NCBI GenBank assembly: GCA_024233305.1
Contig: JACKPV010000025.1
Coordinates: 124,001 to 188,000, forward strand
DNA: 64,000 bases
Source: Verrucomicrobiales bacterium
Lineage (GTDB): Bacteria; Verrucomicrobiota; Verrucomicrobiia; Limisphaerales; J093
Direction of reading: 5' to 3'
The notes under the pieces are model-generated. The model had not been told where the DNA came from. It was given only the letters and a program-made list of their open reading frames with translations, and ran no database searches. This document shows, piece after piece, positions 48,794 to 59,673 of this stretch. Position 1 is the stretch's first letter, and the number at the start of each line of letters is the position of its first letter. Both the position numbers and the translations under genes were made by a program.

Positions 48794-51700
48794 ATGAGCA
48801 TCCCCTCGACCCGATTCCGCCCCGCGGCCCTGGCGTTGGTGCTGTACGCGACCAGCGCGTCCGGTGCGTGGTCACAGACCTTCCAGCAGACATACAAGTT
48901 CACGGACAGCGTCCTTCCTCCCGACACCTATCTGTACGGGTCGGCGAACATCGTGCCCGCGTCGAACGGCTACGTTTCCCTGACCGAACAGGTAAAGAAC
49001 CAGGTGGGGACCTTCATCATCGACAGTCTCCCGCGAGATCAGCGCGTGGATTCCCTGACCGTGGATTTCAAGCTGAGCATCGACCAGCGGAACCAGAGCA
49101 ATCCGGCGGACGGGTTCAGCTTCAACTTCGGCCCGCAGTTGCTGAACACCAGCATCACGGAAGCGGGCACCACGCAGGGTCTCGCGATCAGTGTGGACAC
49201 CTACCGCAACAACTCGAGTGACACCGCCGTGGCCGCGGAGATCGTCTACGACGGCACGGTGCTCGCCGGCATCTCCTTCGCCGACAGCCGCTATGACACG
49301 TCCGCTTACCCGGTGGCCAAGGACGCGACCGGACAGGAAATCAGCGTCAACACAAGTGGGAACTTCATTCCCGTCCAGGTGGCCCTCGCCGACAGCAAGG
49401 TAACGGTCGTGTGGAACGGGACCACGATCCTGAAGAACGTCGCGGTGCCGTACACACCGGCGAAGGGATGGCGCGTGGGATTTGGCGCGCGCACGGGCTC
49501 CGAGGTGGAGGCACATCATATCAGCGACATCGAGATTGCGGGGACGACCCAGGTGCGGCTGGCTGTGGAATCCGAGTACGGTGGGGAGCTGGTCAATCCT
49601 GCGGTGGGTGAGTTCCTGGTGACCGCAGGAACGCTTCAGGAGTTCAGCGCCCCCGACTTCGTCTACCTCGACCGCTATCTCCAGCCTCTCGAACCCACCG
49701 ATGAGAACATCCATCAATTCGCGTTCTACCGCGCCCGCTATGCCGGGGTTTCCATCGATGGCGCGGCGGTGAGCCATCTTGGCAACGACAATTTCGATCT
49801 CACTCTGAACGAGGACACCAAGGTCAACTGGGAGTGGCACCTGGAGTATCTCGGCGAGGTCGAAACCGGCGCTTCGGCCGAAGAAGTGACGGGCATGTCC
49901 GACAGCGATGTCACCGATCCGGCCCATCTCGATACCCTGGGGCGCCATTGGTATGGCCCCGGCGCCGATGCCGGCGAGATCTTCACGTCCGTGGTCTACC
50001 ATGATGTCGGGCAGGGTACCGACCCCATCCGCTTCGGCGCCCGGGGCTATGTCATCGAGAACGCCCCGAGTTCCCCGGAAAACAGCATCGAATTTGCCGG
50101 CCAGGGCGACAGTCTCTGGACGGGCGACATCGGCACGGACCTGTCCGCCGGGGACGGCACATTTACCATCGAGTTCTGGGCCCGGCGCAACCCGGTGGTC
50201 CAAGGAGTCGATCAGAATGTCGTCTGCATCGGGTCAGTGCTTGATTCCCAGAAGCAGATCCGCGTCGGCTTTCGTTCCAACACGGGAACCTCCGAACAGA
50301 ACGCCTTCTTCCTGGCCAACGACGTCTCCGGCCCCGATGCCCCCGGCTCCCTGACGGACAACCGCTGGCACCATTGGGCCGCAGTCAACGACGGGGCCGC
50401 CGGCCAGATCACCTATTACCGCGACGGCAAGGTGGTCCTGAGCTATGCGCGGAACTTCGTCTTCTCGGGCGACGCCGCCATGAGCATCGGCACGGCCATG
50501 AACGGACCCAACGCCTACCACCATTTCTCGGGCGGCGTGAATAACGTCCGCGTCTGGCAGGCGGCGCGCACCCGTGCCGAGATCCTCGAGTCGATGCGCA
50601 CCGTCCAGTACGGCAACTCGGAACCCGACCTGGTCGTCGAAGTGGGCTTCGAACCTTCGGAGGACCCGTTCGCTCCCCCGTTCAACGCGGTCAACTGGGA
50701 TGTCTACCTGGGCAGCAGCGACACCAAGATCACCACCACCGGGGACATCCTCACCACCTGGAAACTGCATGCCGGCGGGTTTCTCCCCAATGTCACCCTG
50801 CCATCGGGATACACTGATTATTATGGGGTCATCTACTTCGGCTACCTGCGAGTGGACGTTCCCGGCGACTACACTTTCCATCTCAGTTCCGACGACGGCA
50901 GCCGTCTGCTGATCGACGGAACCACGGTGGTCGACAACGACGGGGTACACGCCGGCAAGGAGAGTTTCGGCGCGGCCACCCTCACGCGGGGATACCATGC
51001 CTTCGAGGTGCACTACTTCCAGGATGGGGGCGGGGCGTCGCTTTCGCTGGAATACGAAGGGCCCGGCATCAACCGGGGGTCCATCCCGGACGCGTCGCTG
51101 CTTCGTTCTCTGCCGCCCGGGATTCACACCAGCGAGGGGAAGGACCTGGTGTTCGAGGCCGTCGGCTTCGATGGACTGTTCCCGGCGGACACCCCGGATG
51201 CGGTCAAGATGGCAACGGTCTTCCCCGGTTTTCAGTACACCGAGGTTTCGGGCATGGGCACCGAGACGGTCAACATCGTGATCCCGCCGGCCCGGCATCA
51301 ATACGAGATGCAGGATTGGACCCGCGTGTTCTGGATGTGGGACAAACAGTTCGAGTTGGTCGCCAAGGTATCACTGCCCGACAGCGATGGCCTGCTGGAA
51401 GTCGCGCAACTGCCGTTCTTCTCGGGCGGCGTCGACGTCGACGGCACGACCACCACTCAGGACCAACTCGATGGCAGCGGGGTGATGACAGTGCTGGACG
51501 AGTGGGTTGCCGAGGATGAGGCCGTGACGGTCGGCACGGTCTACCGGACGGCGGATCGGAGGTACACGCTCACCGACGTCATGGGGCAACTCAATGGGTT
51601 CGGCGGCATAACCACCGACACCGTCGTCGACGGCTTGTATGGCAATGCGGTTACTCGCGAAGTGGCCTTCCCGGCGCTCGCAGCTCCCGGAACGCTGGTC

Positions 51701-54700
51701 TGGCGGTTTGCGCCCACCGTGCACCAAGCGCTGCTGGCCATCGGTGAAGGTCTGGATGTGTCCTCCTTGGCGGCGGTAAACGGTCAACTGGTCCCGGATC
51801 TGCCCACCGATGTAACCGCGCTGGTCATCAACACCACCGGCCCCACGGTGACGCCGCCGAGTCAGGACACCTCCGGACCGCCCGCCGGAGGAACCGGGAA
51901 CGCCTGGCAGTGGGACTATGTGGGCCGGAAATTCCATCCGCTCGAACCGGGCGTGTTCACGTTGAACTGGCCCAATGAGAACGGCTACACCAACACCATC
52001 CGGATCACCGCGGCTTTCCCAACCGATGAAGTCACCATCCAGGACCTCGAAGATCGCCAGAACGAGGACGGCTCCCGCGAGGGCGCGGCCCCGGACTACT
52101 TGACCGACGTAACCTTCAACCGCACGGGGACCGAGTTCCCCGCCACCCCCGCGGCGCACTATCATTATGTCGTCTCTCCGAACGCGGACAGCCCGGTTCC
52201 GGCGGATATGGACGAGAACCCGAGCGACCGGTGGGCCTTCCAGCGGCTGGCCTACTCCGAGGACACCGGGGCGCTCATCGTCCAGGGATCCACGATCTTC
52301 CAGGACACCACGGCTGACGACCGCTCGGTCCTGGTGTTCAGCTATCGTCCCGACCCGACCCAGGTGGCGAACGGCGACCTGAGCAAGGAGCTCGTTGCCG
52401 TGCGGGTGGTCCGGTCCCTGGACGTCTCAGAGAGCGAAGCGGACGCCGCCGCAACGGTCGGGGCGCGGATCACCTCGCCGCTCGACGAGGCGGATTTCGG
52501 CACCGGCTACCTGCTCTACGGAACCTCGAACTACAACCCGTTGATTTATCAACGCGACGCGGAAGTGGGCGAGTGGGGGCCCATCTATCCCGTGAACTGG
52601 TCGGGTTTGTTCACCGCCCCGGATCGCCGGTTGAGGGTGGCGTTCTACCAGAACCCCTACCTGGATGATCCCACGGGAACGGCACACCCGGACGTCGCCT
52701 GGCCCTACGTCGTCGTCAACTACGACACCGTTACTTACCCGACCGACGGCAACATCATCTACATCGCGAGCCGGCTGGGGAGCGAGGGGGTGAATGCCGC
52801 GGGAGTCGACCAGTTGGTGTTCGATCCGGCCCGCTACGCGAATCTCGCGATCTACAATCAACCGGACCGCAGCGAGCCCGGTTTCAATCCGAACGAGGAG
52901 CACGCCCTGGTGGCGCCTTCGATCAAGAGCCAGTTGACCGGGGAGGACGCCTTCAACCTCGGGCAGAGCGCCGCCTTCGCCCTGCAGACCGGCCTCAATC
53001 GGACGGACGAGGGCAGCCCTTCAGCCTACACCTCCGAACCGGTCGTCCTCGTCCAGTATGAGAACCTCGACACGGGCGAGTTCGAGATGCAAGCCTACCG
53101 CGTGGAAGCCACCCGCCAGGGCGCGGCTCCCTTCCCGGCCTTGGATCCCGACACCCATTTGCCGGTGGACGCCGAGGGCCTCCCGCTCACCCAACCGGAC
53201 GATCCCACCTACGCCTTCGACTACGCGAGCTTCGCCGGGGATCTTCTCATTCCCCCGTATCCGCTGAACCTCGTGGTGGGGAACGTCGTCATGGGGCCCG
53301 ATTCCGGCGGCAACCTTCAGGTCAGCCACAACAATGAGACGATCAACCAACGCACCCTCTGGGAGGACAAGAACAGCAATGCCTGGGTCGTCTCGGGCGA
53401 CGGCCGCTTCTTTTATCGGAACTGGTATCCGCTGTCCGATGACTTCTGGTTCTTCGCGGACGATGCCGGCAACAACGCGGTGAACCAGGGCACGCCGATT
53501 GCCTGGCTGCCAGAGGGCGCCTCGGACGACATGGCGGATTTCCTCGCGGCCGATTCCGATCAACCGCTCCCACAAGCCGTGCGCTACAGCTCCTACTGGC
53601 GGAAGGACTACCCGATCCTGAAGCGCGGCGAGACGCTGACCTATGCGGGCGGTGAGCACCAGGCAGAGAATCCGCTGGCCGCCGGGCTGCCTAGTCTCGT
53701 GGCCTGGGCCTCGGCGGAACTGGTGTACGATTCCCGCCTGCCGGACATGGTGGAAACCGCCTATAGCCTCGCGGAATACACCGCCCGCGTCACCCGCCCC
53801 CTGGACCGCTACACCGAATCCTTCGAGCAGGCCACGCTCGGCCGGTTGGCCCTCACGCCCGCGAACACGGACAAGGTGATGGTCGACGGCGTGCGCTGGC
53901 ACTTCAAGGACCTTCGCGCGTCGCTCGGCAAGAGGTTCTATTACGATTCCCTGCTGGGCGAACTCGTTCTCCGAGGCCGCCTGCACGATCTCGAAGGCGG
54001 CGATCCGGATCTCACCACCACGCCCATCGCTCTCTACATCCTCGAGGCGAACGTCATGACCGCCGAGGACTATGCCTCCCTGCTGGCCCTGGGTGACTCG
54101 GACGCAGAATGGGAGGAAGCCGTGACCAATCTTTACATCGAATCCCAGAATCCCCAGGACCTCGAGGTGGAAGGCCAAAGTCCGGCGGAGACCGAAGCCG
54201 AGCCCCCCGTGTTCTGGTCCGGATTGGAAAACGTCACCGCTCAGGACGGCGCCGTCCCGCAGTTCGATTTCTTCGCCGAGAACAACCTCAATCAGTCCAC
54301 CGCTCCCGGGACCGGAGATTTTCGCCCCTTGAACAGCCTCGGCGTCGGGTCCGCTCTGGTTCCCAATCCAACCCTCCTGAGCGAGGCCGCCGACGCGCCT
54401 TTGTACGTCACGCTGGCCGAAAACAACCATCCCGACGTCGACGGCGCGGTGACCCTCCACATCGTCGAGATCAGCGATGCCCGGTACCGGGGCGCCATCA
54501 AGATCATCGAACCCAAGAACGTCTTTGACGAGAAAATCGAGTTGTCTCACACGGGCGATTTCGGCGGCCATACGGCGGACGCCTATTACCAATGGTGGGT
54601 GCGGGATGCGGCGACGCTGGATGGCATTACCACCCCCGACGACCCCGACCGTGCGGCGCCTTCGACCGGCGGTTGGCAGCTGTACGAGCAGGGGCTGGGG

Positions 54701-57700
54701 CTCAACCGCATCCATTTCGCCGGCCGTCCGGACATCACGCTGGCGGACAAGCTGTTCTACGTCCGTTACGGCGAGGCGGCGGAGTTGGCCAACGCCGACG
54801 GCGGCAACGTCATCACCGATGATGAGACGGCCAGTGTTTCGGATGCCAGTTGGCGGTTGGTCGCCCCGGACGATCTGAGCCCCGCGTGGGAGCGTTCCTC
54901 GGGCGAGGCGGTGCCCTACCAATGGGCTGGCGCTGCCAACTCACCTCAGCTGCAGGCCAATGGCAGCCGGCGTTTCCTGCCGCAACTGGTGATGGGCTGG
55001 GTCAAACGGGTGCTGGATCGGGTGAATCCCTTCGAAGCGCGTTTCAGCGCCACGTTCGACGGGGACGCACCGGCGACCTACAGCAGCATGTTGCAGGAGG
55101 CGGGCGGGCCGTACATCGGACCGGTGGCCCTCAATGCCGACAAAAACGCCATGGAACATGTTGGTCTGATTGAGCTGTACGAGACCGTGCTGCAGCGCGC
55201 GAAGGATCTTACGAAGGACAGCGCCACCGAGGCCACGAACCAGGCCCTGTTGCTGGCGGCCACACGCCTGGCGCACCTTTACGAACTGCTGGCGAACGAG
55301 GCCTACGCCGACGCGCAAAACTCGTCGCTTCCGGTGGCCAACACCCCCGAACTGGCGCTGGCCAATCCCTACACGTTCGCCTTTCAGAACCAGGTACCAG
55401 ACCTCCTCCACGAGGAGCTGGCCCTGCTGCGGGGCACGGACTTCCTCAAGTCCTACCCGGCGTTCAACCGGCTCTTCTGGAACTACGCGAAGGGACTCAG
55501 TGAGGCCGCCTATAACGTCAACTACCACATTGTCGACGTCACCCTGGACGGCATCATCGACGAGCACGACGCCGCCACGCTTTATCCAATGGGCCATGGC
55601 GACGCCTGGGGACACTATCTGTCGGCCGGCAAGATGCATTACGAATTGCTCCGCCGCGCCGGTTTTGACTGGCGCACCCGGCCCGAGCTCTACTCGCTGT
55701 TGGACAACGTGATTCCGGCCGATTACCTGGACGAGAAATCGTTCGCGCAGATCGCCGCCGCCCGGGCCCGGGCCGGGGCGGCCATTGTGCAGGAAACCTA
55801 CCGCGCGGCCTATGTGGCCGATCCGGACGGTCAATGGCAGGGCTACACCGACAACGCGGATCCGGCGCGGGGCTGGGGGGTGTCCGAGTGGTCGAAGCGC
55901 GCCGGCCAGGGCGCGTGGTTCGACTGGCTGACGGGCAACGCCATCGTGCCTGCCGACGCGGACGAGGCGGCCGGCGAGACGGTGGAGGGCTTGGAGCGGA
56001 TCGACCGGATCATGAACCGCGCCGACCTCAGCGCCCTTGCCGGCGCCATGGCGGAAATCCAGGAGACCCTGAACTCGGCCAACACCGGCGCGAGCCCGTT
56101 GGGCCTGGATCCGGACGCGATTGTGTTCGATCTCAACCCGCTCGAACTCGACGGCAGCGCGGTAAAGCGCCGCACCCACTTCGAGCAGGTCTATGATCGT
56201 GCGGTGCTGGCCGCGCGCAACGCCCTGTCGGCGCTCGAGTTCGCGAGCCGGGCGGATCAGCAGCTGCGTCGCATTGCGGATGACACCTGGGAACTGCAAC
56301 GCGAAGCGCTGCTCCAGGATTTCGACTACCGCAACCGACTGATCGAGATCTTTGGCACCCCCTACGAGGGAACCATCGGGCCTGGCAAACTATATGCGGA
56401 GGGCTATTCCGGGCCTGACACCCTCCTGTATGCCTACCTGGATCGCACCACGGTGGAGGACCTGCTGCCTGAGCAGGACGAGCGCTTCACGGCGGTGGCG
56501 GATCATATGAGCGCGCTGCGCGACAGCATCATCGACAATCTCAAATTCTCCAGCGACGTCCGGGGGGCGGCCGGCAAGTTCAACTGGGACAAGAAGAAGG
56601 GGGACACCCACACCCAGGACCTGTTCACCGATTACTATCTGACCGCAAGCGAACCGGAGTTGAAGGCCGCGCAGCTCGATCTGGATTTCCCCTTTGGGGA
56701 GACGTCCGAGTATGCCTTTCGCGTGCCCGATCTCGACGCCGATGGGCAGCCCGACTGGGGGCGACGCTCCGCCTACGGACAGATCCAGACCAAGCTGAAC
56801 GAACTGCTGCAGGCGGAGGCGGAACTCGAGGTGAAGACGGATGCGTATGAGGATTACGTGATCGGCATGCAGATCCTGAGGAAGCGGGCCGACGTCCTGA
56901 TCAAGACCCTCCAGGGGAAGAAGGAGGTTCGGCTGGAATTCAAGGGGAGCCAGATCACCCTGGAGATGTTCGTGGTCATGTTGAGCGAGGCCATCGAGTT
57001 CTCCGAACACATCGTCAACAGCAGCAAGTCCCTGGCTTTGGACGCCTCCGAGTTCCCACCGAAGGTGCTCGGTTTCTCGAACGACGCCACCTCGGTGCTG
57101 CGGGGGAGCATCCGCACGGTGCTGGATGAGTCGGCCGAGATCTATGAGCTGGTCGCCATCGGGAGCAAGCTGGCAAAGGAGCTGTTCGAGTTCGGCGCAA
57201 AGATCAACGAACTGCGCTATGAACTGGACCAGGAACGCTTCGAGGACTTCGCCGAACTCATGGACCTCCTTACCGAGCTGGCAGACGAATTCAAGGAGGA
57301 TCGGGGCACACGCCTGGCGATCACCCCGAGTCTCCAGCGCTTCAACACGTTGGCCGGCGAATTGCAGGCAACCATCGCCCGGGGGTTCCGGCTCGTCGAC
57401 GAACGGGCGGCCCTCAACATGATGATCGCCTCGAAGGCGCAGCGGAACCGCTATCAGGACCTCCTCGCGCGGCTCACCCGGAGCCAGGCCGTCAGCAAAT
57501 ATGAAAGCGCCCTGGACAACGCGCTGCGTTACGCCTGGCTCGCGGCCAAGGCCTATGATTACGAGACGTCCCTGCCGGAAGGCGATCCCGCCGCCGCCAC
57601 GACCCTGCTCGAAAGCCTCGTCCAGACGCGCCAACTGGGTCGTTGGGAGAACGGCGAACCCCGCACCGGCAACGGCGGGCTCGCCGAGGTCCTGGGCCAG

Positions 57701-58537
57701 ATGGCCGCCAACTTCGAGACGCTCAAGGCGCAGACCGGGATCAACAACCCGGCCACCGAGACGAGCACCCTGTCGTTGCGCTCGGAGCTCTTCCGCATTT
57801 CCCAGACGGGCACATCCAGTCTTCTCCGCTGGAAGCAGGCGCTCGGTTCGGCCCTGACGCCGGATCTCCGGCTGCTACCCGAGTTCGCGGGATACTGCCG
57901 CCCCTTCGCGGATCCCCAGGACGGTCCGCAGCCGGGTCTGGTAATCGAGTTCTCGACCGAGATCACCCCCGGCCGCAACGTGTTCGGACGGCTGCTGGGC
58001 GGCGCCGATCACACCTACAGCGTCGCGAGCCTCGCCACCCGCGTTCGGGGAGTGGGCGTGTTGTTCGAGGGCTACGACCAGACCGTGCTGAACGACTCCG
58101 CCTTGTCCACCACTCCGCGGGTCTACCTGGTTCCGGTGGGCGCCGATGTGATGCGGGTTGCCAACAGCGAAAGCCCGGAGATGCGGTCCTGGAATGTGGT
58201 GAACCAGCGCATCCCGACACCCTTTGTTATCAACGAGGCCAACCTCACGGACCTGGATTACATCCCCAGCCTGGACAGCCTGAACGGTTCGCCGGTGGAG
58301 CGTTCGCGCAGCGGTGATTTCCGCGCCTACCCCACCTCCGTGGGCGCCGCTACGAGCACCGGCACCTTGCATGCCAACGGCCGTTTGCTCGGCCGCTCGG
58401 TGTGGAACACCCGCTGGCTGTTGATCATCCCCGGCGCCACGCTCAACGCCGACCCTGAAGCCGGCCTCCAACGGTTCATCGACACCGTCACGGACATCAA
58501 GCTCCAACTGGACACGTATAGCAGTGAGGGAATGTGA
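48794..58537 (+). CDS. Giant secreted lectin-like/LamG/PA14 multidomain protein
   Basis: 3247 residues from ATG 48794. A signal peptide (FRPAALALVLYATSASGAWS) is followed by an L-type lectin-like domain (about 35-250: DGFSFNFGPQLL, GLAISVDTYRNNSSD, KGWRVGFGARTGSEVEA), a LamG/concanavalin domain (about 430-610: FTIEFWARRNPV, RWHHWAAVNDG, GGVNNVRVWQAARTRAEILE) and a PA14-like domain (about 630-760: YFGYLRVDVPGDYTFHLSSD, DGSRLLIDG, GYHAFEVHYFQDGGGASLSL). About 760-2030 is beta-rich with no family I recognise. About 2110-3000 is helical, with VTLDGIIDEHDAATLYP (calcium-binding/dockerin-like) and a coiled coil (about 2660-2900). No anchor is seen at the C-terminus. LamG, lectin and PA14 domains bind glycans, so an adhesive or host/particle-binding filament is plausible. 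The third gene, a parvulin-type lipoprotein, is likely its chaperone. Confidence 0.88.
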   Translation: MSIPSTRFRPAALALVLYATSASGAWSQTFQQTYKFTDSVLPPDTYLYGSANIVPASNGYVSLTEQVKNQVGTFIIDSLPRDQRVDSLTVDFKLSIDQRNQSNPADGFSFNFGPQLLNTSITEAGTTQGLAISVDTYRNNSSDTAVAAEIVYDGTVLAGISFADSRYDTSAYPVAKDATGQEISVNTSGNFIPVQVALADSKVTVVWNGTTILKNVAVPYTPAKGWRVGFGARTGSEVEAHHISDIEIAGTTQVRLAVESEYGGELVNPAVGEFLVTAGTLQEFSAPDFVYLDRYLQPLEPTDENIHQFAFYRARYAGVSIDGAAVSHLGNDNFDLTLNEDTKVNWEWHLEYLGEVETGASAEEVTGMSDSDVTDPAHLDTLGRHWYGPGADAGEIFTSVVYHDVGQGTDPIRFGARGYVIENAPSSPENSIEFAGQGDSLWTGDIGTDLSAGDGTFTIEFWARRNPVVQGVDQNVVCIGSVLDSQKQIRVGFRSNTGTSEQNAFFLANDVSGPDAPGSLTDNRWHHWAAVNDGAAGQITYYRDGKVVLSYARNFVFSGDAAMSIGTAMNGPNAYHHFSGGVNNVRVWQAARTRAEILESMRTVQYGNSEPDLVVEVGFEPSEDPFAPPFNAVNWDVYLGSSDTKITTTGDILTTWKLHAGGFLPNVTLPSGYTDYYGVIYFGYLRVDVPGDYTFHLSSDDGSRLLIDGTTVVDNDGVHAGKESFGAATLTRGYHAFEVHYFQDGGGASLSLEYEGPGINRGSIPDASLLRSLPPGIHTSEGKDLVFEAVGFDGLFPADTPDAVKMATVFPGFQYTEVSGMGTETVNIVIPPARHQYEMQDWTRVFWMWDKQFELVAKVSLPDSDGLLEVAQLPFFSGGVDVDGTTTTQDQLDGSGVMTVLDEWVAEDEAVTVGTVYRTADRRYTLTDVMGQLNGFGGITTDTVVDGLYGNAVTREVAFPALAAPGTLVWRFAPTVHQALLAIGEGLDVSSLAAVNGQLVPDLPTDVTALVINTTGPTVTPPSQDTSGPPAGGTGNAWQWDYVGRKFHPLEPGVFTLNWPNENGYTNTIRITAAFPTDEVTIQDLEDRQNEDGSREGAAPDYLTDVTFNRTGTEFPATPAAHYHYVVSPNADSPVPADMDENPSDRWAFQRLAYSEDTGALIVQGSTIFQDTTADDRSVLVFSYRPDPTQVANGDLSKELVAVRVVRSLDVSESEADAAATVGARITSPLDEADFGTGYLLYGTSNYNPLIYQRDAEVGEWGPIYPVNWSGLFTAPDRRLRVAFYQNPYLDDPTGTAHPDVAWPYVVVNYDTVTYPTDGNIIYIASRLGSEGVNAAGVDQLVFDPARYANLAIYNQPDRSEPGFNPNEEHALVAPSIKSQLTGEDAFNLGQSAAFALQTGLNRTDEGSPSAYTSEPVVLVQYENLDTGEFEMQAYRVEATRQGAAPFPALDPDTHLPVDAEGLPLTQPDDPTYAFDYASFAGDLLIPPYPLNLVVGNVVMGPDSGGNLQVSHNNETINQRTLWEDKNSNAWVVSGDGRFFYRNWYPLSDDFWFFADDAGNNAVNQGTPIAWLPEGASDDMADFLAADSDQPLPQAVRYSSYWRKDYPILKRGETLTYAGGEHQAENPLAAGLPSLVAWASAELVYDSRLPDMVETAYSLAEYTARVTRPLDRYTESFEQATLGRLALTPANTDKVMVDGVRWHFKDLRASLGKRFYYDSLLGELVLRGRLHDLEGGDPDLTTTPIALYILEANVMTAEDYASLLALGDSDAEWEEAVTNLYIESQNPQDLEVEGQSPAETEAEPPVFWSGLENVTAQDGAVPQFDFFAENNLNQSTAPGTGDFRPLNSLGVGSALVPNPTLLSEAADAPLYVTLAENNHPDVDGAVTLHIVEISDARYRGAIKIIEPKNVFDEKIELSHTGDFGGHTADAYYQWWVRDAATLDGITTPDDPDRAAPSTGGWQLYEQGLGLNRIHFAGRPDITLADKLFYVRYGEAAELANADGGNVITDDETASVSDASWRLVAPDDLSPAWERSSGEAVPYQWAGAANSPQLQANGSRRFLPQLVMGWVKRVLDRVNPFEARFSATFDGDAPATYSSMLQEAGGPYIGPVALNADKNAMEHVGLIELYETVLQRAKDLTKDSATEATNQALLLAATRLAHLYELLANEAYADAQNSSLPVANTPELALANPYTFAFQNQVPDLLHEELALLRGTDFLKSYPAFNRLFWNYAKGLSEAAYNVNYHIVDVTLDGIIDEHDAATLYPMGHGDAWGHYLSAGKMHYELLRRAGFDWRTRPELYSLLDNVIPADYLDEKSFAQIAAARARAGAAIVQETYRAAYVADPDGQWQGYTDNADPARGWGVSEWSKRAGQGAWFDWLTGNAIVPADADEAAGETVEGLERIDRIMNRADLSALAGAMAEIQETLNSANTGASPLGLDPDAIVFDLNPLELDGSAVKRRTHFEQVYDRAVLAARNALSALEFASRADQQLRRIADDTWELQREALLQDFDYRNRLIEIFGTPYEGTIGPGKLYAEGYSGPDTLLYAYLDRTTVEDLLPEQDERFTAVADHMSALRDSIIDNLKFSSDVRGAAGKFNWDKKKGDTHTQDLFTDYYLTASEPELKAAQLDLDFPFGETSEYAFRVPDLDADGQPDWGRRSAYGQIQTKLNELLQAEAELEVKTDAYEDYVIGMQILRKRADVLIKTLQGKKEVRLEFKGSQITLEMFVVMLSEAIEFSEHIVNSSKSLALDASEFPPKVLGFSNDATSVLRGSIRTVLDESAEIYELVAIGSKLAKELFEFGAKINELRYELDQERFEDFAELMDLLTELADEFKEDRGTRLAITPSLQRFNTLAGELQATIARGFRLVDERAALNMMIASKAQRNRYQDLLARLTRSQAVSKYESALDNALRYAWLAAKAYDYETSLPEGDPAAATTLLESLVQTRQLGRWENGEPRTGNGGLAEVLGQMAANFETLKAQTGINNPATETSTLSLRSELFRISQTGTSSLLRWKQALGSALTPDLRLLPEFAGYCRPFADPQDGPQPGLVIEFSTEITPGRNVFGRLLGGADHTYSVASLATRVRGVGVLFEGYDQTVLNDSALSTTPRVYLVPVGADVMRVANSESPEMRSWNVVNQRIPTPFVINEANLTDLDYIPSLDSLNGSPVERSRSGDFRAYPTSVGAATSTGTLHANGRLLGRSVWNTRWLLIIPGATLNADPEAGLQRFIDTVTDIKLQLDTYSSEGM

Positions 58538-58720
58538 GGAGCTGGGAGTTGGAGGTCGGGAGCTGGAATTCGGCACTGGAAGGAACGACGTGATGAAACT
58601 GGTTTCAGGTCTCAGCTGTGCGAGCGGACGCGGCAACAGCGCAAGGTGCGGCGGCCTCGGCTTCTGCGCGTCGCTTGGGTCGCTGCTGTCCGTCTTCCTT
58701 TTGCCCTTTGCCTTTTGCCC
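58538..58720 (+). repeat. Low-complexity GGAGCTGG / TTTTGCCC repeats around the PPIase start
   Basis: GGAGCTGG occurs at 58538 and again at 58559 (period 21), and CTTTTGCCCTTTGCCTTTTG lies at 58697-58716. Both resemble short dispersed repeats often seen between genes in Verrucomicrobia and some cyanobacteria. Here the first stands between genes, and the second encodes the core of the lipoprotein signal peptide. Confidence 0.45.
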
Positions 58721-59636
58721 TCTGCTCACCTCCTGCAGCCCCTCTCCCGTTCCCGCCCCGGACACGCTGGCGCTCGTGAACGGGCAGCCGGTCAGTGAGG
58801 CAAGCTATCGTCACTCGTGGACCAACCAGCCGCCGGCCGCGGAGACCCCGGACGGGCGGATGGGGCTTCTCGACCAGCTCATCGAGCGTTCCGCCCTGGC
58901 CCAGGCGGCTCGTGCGGCCGGGCTGGATCGGGATCCCCTCGTGATCGAGAGCTTCGAACGACTCCTGATCGCCCGCTTCAAGGAAACCGAACTGGAACCA
59001 CGCCTGCGGGGAGTGCGCATTCCGGAGGAGGACCTGCGGGCCCACTACGAGGCCGAACGGGCAGCGAAGTTCACCGAGCCGGAGCGGATCCGGGTGGCAG
59101 TGCTCTGGTTCGACACCCGCGGGCAGGCCCCGTTGGTCGCCCGCTATGAACCGCGGTTGAAGGCGATTCGCGCGCGCCTGCTCTCCGGCCAGGAGGCGCC
59201 CGCGCCCGCCGAGGGCTTTGGCCCGCTCGCGATCCGCAACAGCGAACATCGGTCGACGCGATACAAGGGAGGCGATCTCGGCTGGCTGGAAGCGGGCGGC
59301 GGCGATCCGTGGCGCAACACCGTGATGGAGCTGGCGGCGCCTCTCGAACGGGCCGGGCAGACGAGTGAGGTGTTCGCCGGCGAGGCGGGTCTGTTTCTCG
59401 TGCGCTTGATCGAGCGTCGCCCGGCCCGCGTCCAGCCCTTCGAGAACGTGCGCCCGGCCATCGAACGCCGCCTCCTGGCCGAACGACGGCGGGCCATCGA
59501 GCAGGAGTTCAACGCCGCGATCCGGCAGCACGCCCGGGTCGAGGTGTTTCCGGAACGCCTCGCCGCCCTGGCCGATCTTGAACCGAGCGAAGCCGCCGCG
59601 CCGGTACCGTCCCCGATGCAGTTCACCGCCCGCTGA
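58593..59636 (+). CDS. Parvulin-type (SurA/PpiC-like) peptidyl-prolyl isomerase lipoprotein
   Basis: 347 residues from ATG 58593, with GGAAGGA about 8 bases upstream. A signal sequence rich in Phe/Leu ends in lipobox LLTSC (C48). After a SurA-N-like helical part (VNGQPVSEASYRHSWT, MGLLDQLIERSALAQAARAA) comes a PpiC domain: RIRVAVLWFD, the hallmark YKGGDLGWLEAGGGD, FAGEAGLFLVRLIERRPARV, then a C-terminal helix. Proteins of this type catalyse proline isomerisation and assist folding of exported or outer-membrane proteins. It lies within the secreted-protein cluster, 55 bp after the 3247-residue gene, suggesting a dedicated foldase for those large, Pro-containing proteins. The signal-peptide segment is coded by a low-complexity TTTTGCCC stretch (58696-58720). 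Confidence 0.88.
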   Translation: MKLVSGLSCASGRGNSARCGGLGFCASLGSLLSVFLLPFAFCPLLTSCSPSPVPAPDTLALVNGQPVSEASYRHSWTNQPPAAETPDGRMGLLDQLIERSALAQAARAAGLDRDPLVIESFERLLIARFKETELEPRLRGVRIPEEDLRAHYEAERAAKFTEPERIRVAVLWFDTRGQAPLVARYEPRLKAIRARLLSGQEAPAPAEGFGPLAIRNSEHRSTRYKGGDLGWLEAGGGDPWRNTVMELAAPLERAGQTSEVFAGEAGLFLVRLIERRPARVQPFENVRPAIERRLLAERRRAIEQEFNAAIRQHARVEVFPERLAALADLEPSEAAAPVPSPMQFTAR

Positions 59637-59673
59637 TCCTCCCACCATGCCCGCGTCTCATCGAAATCGATCC

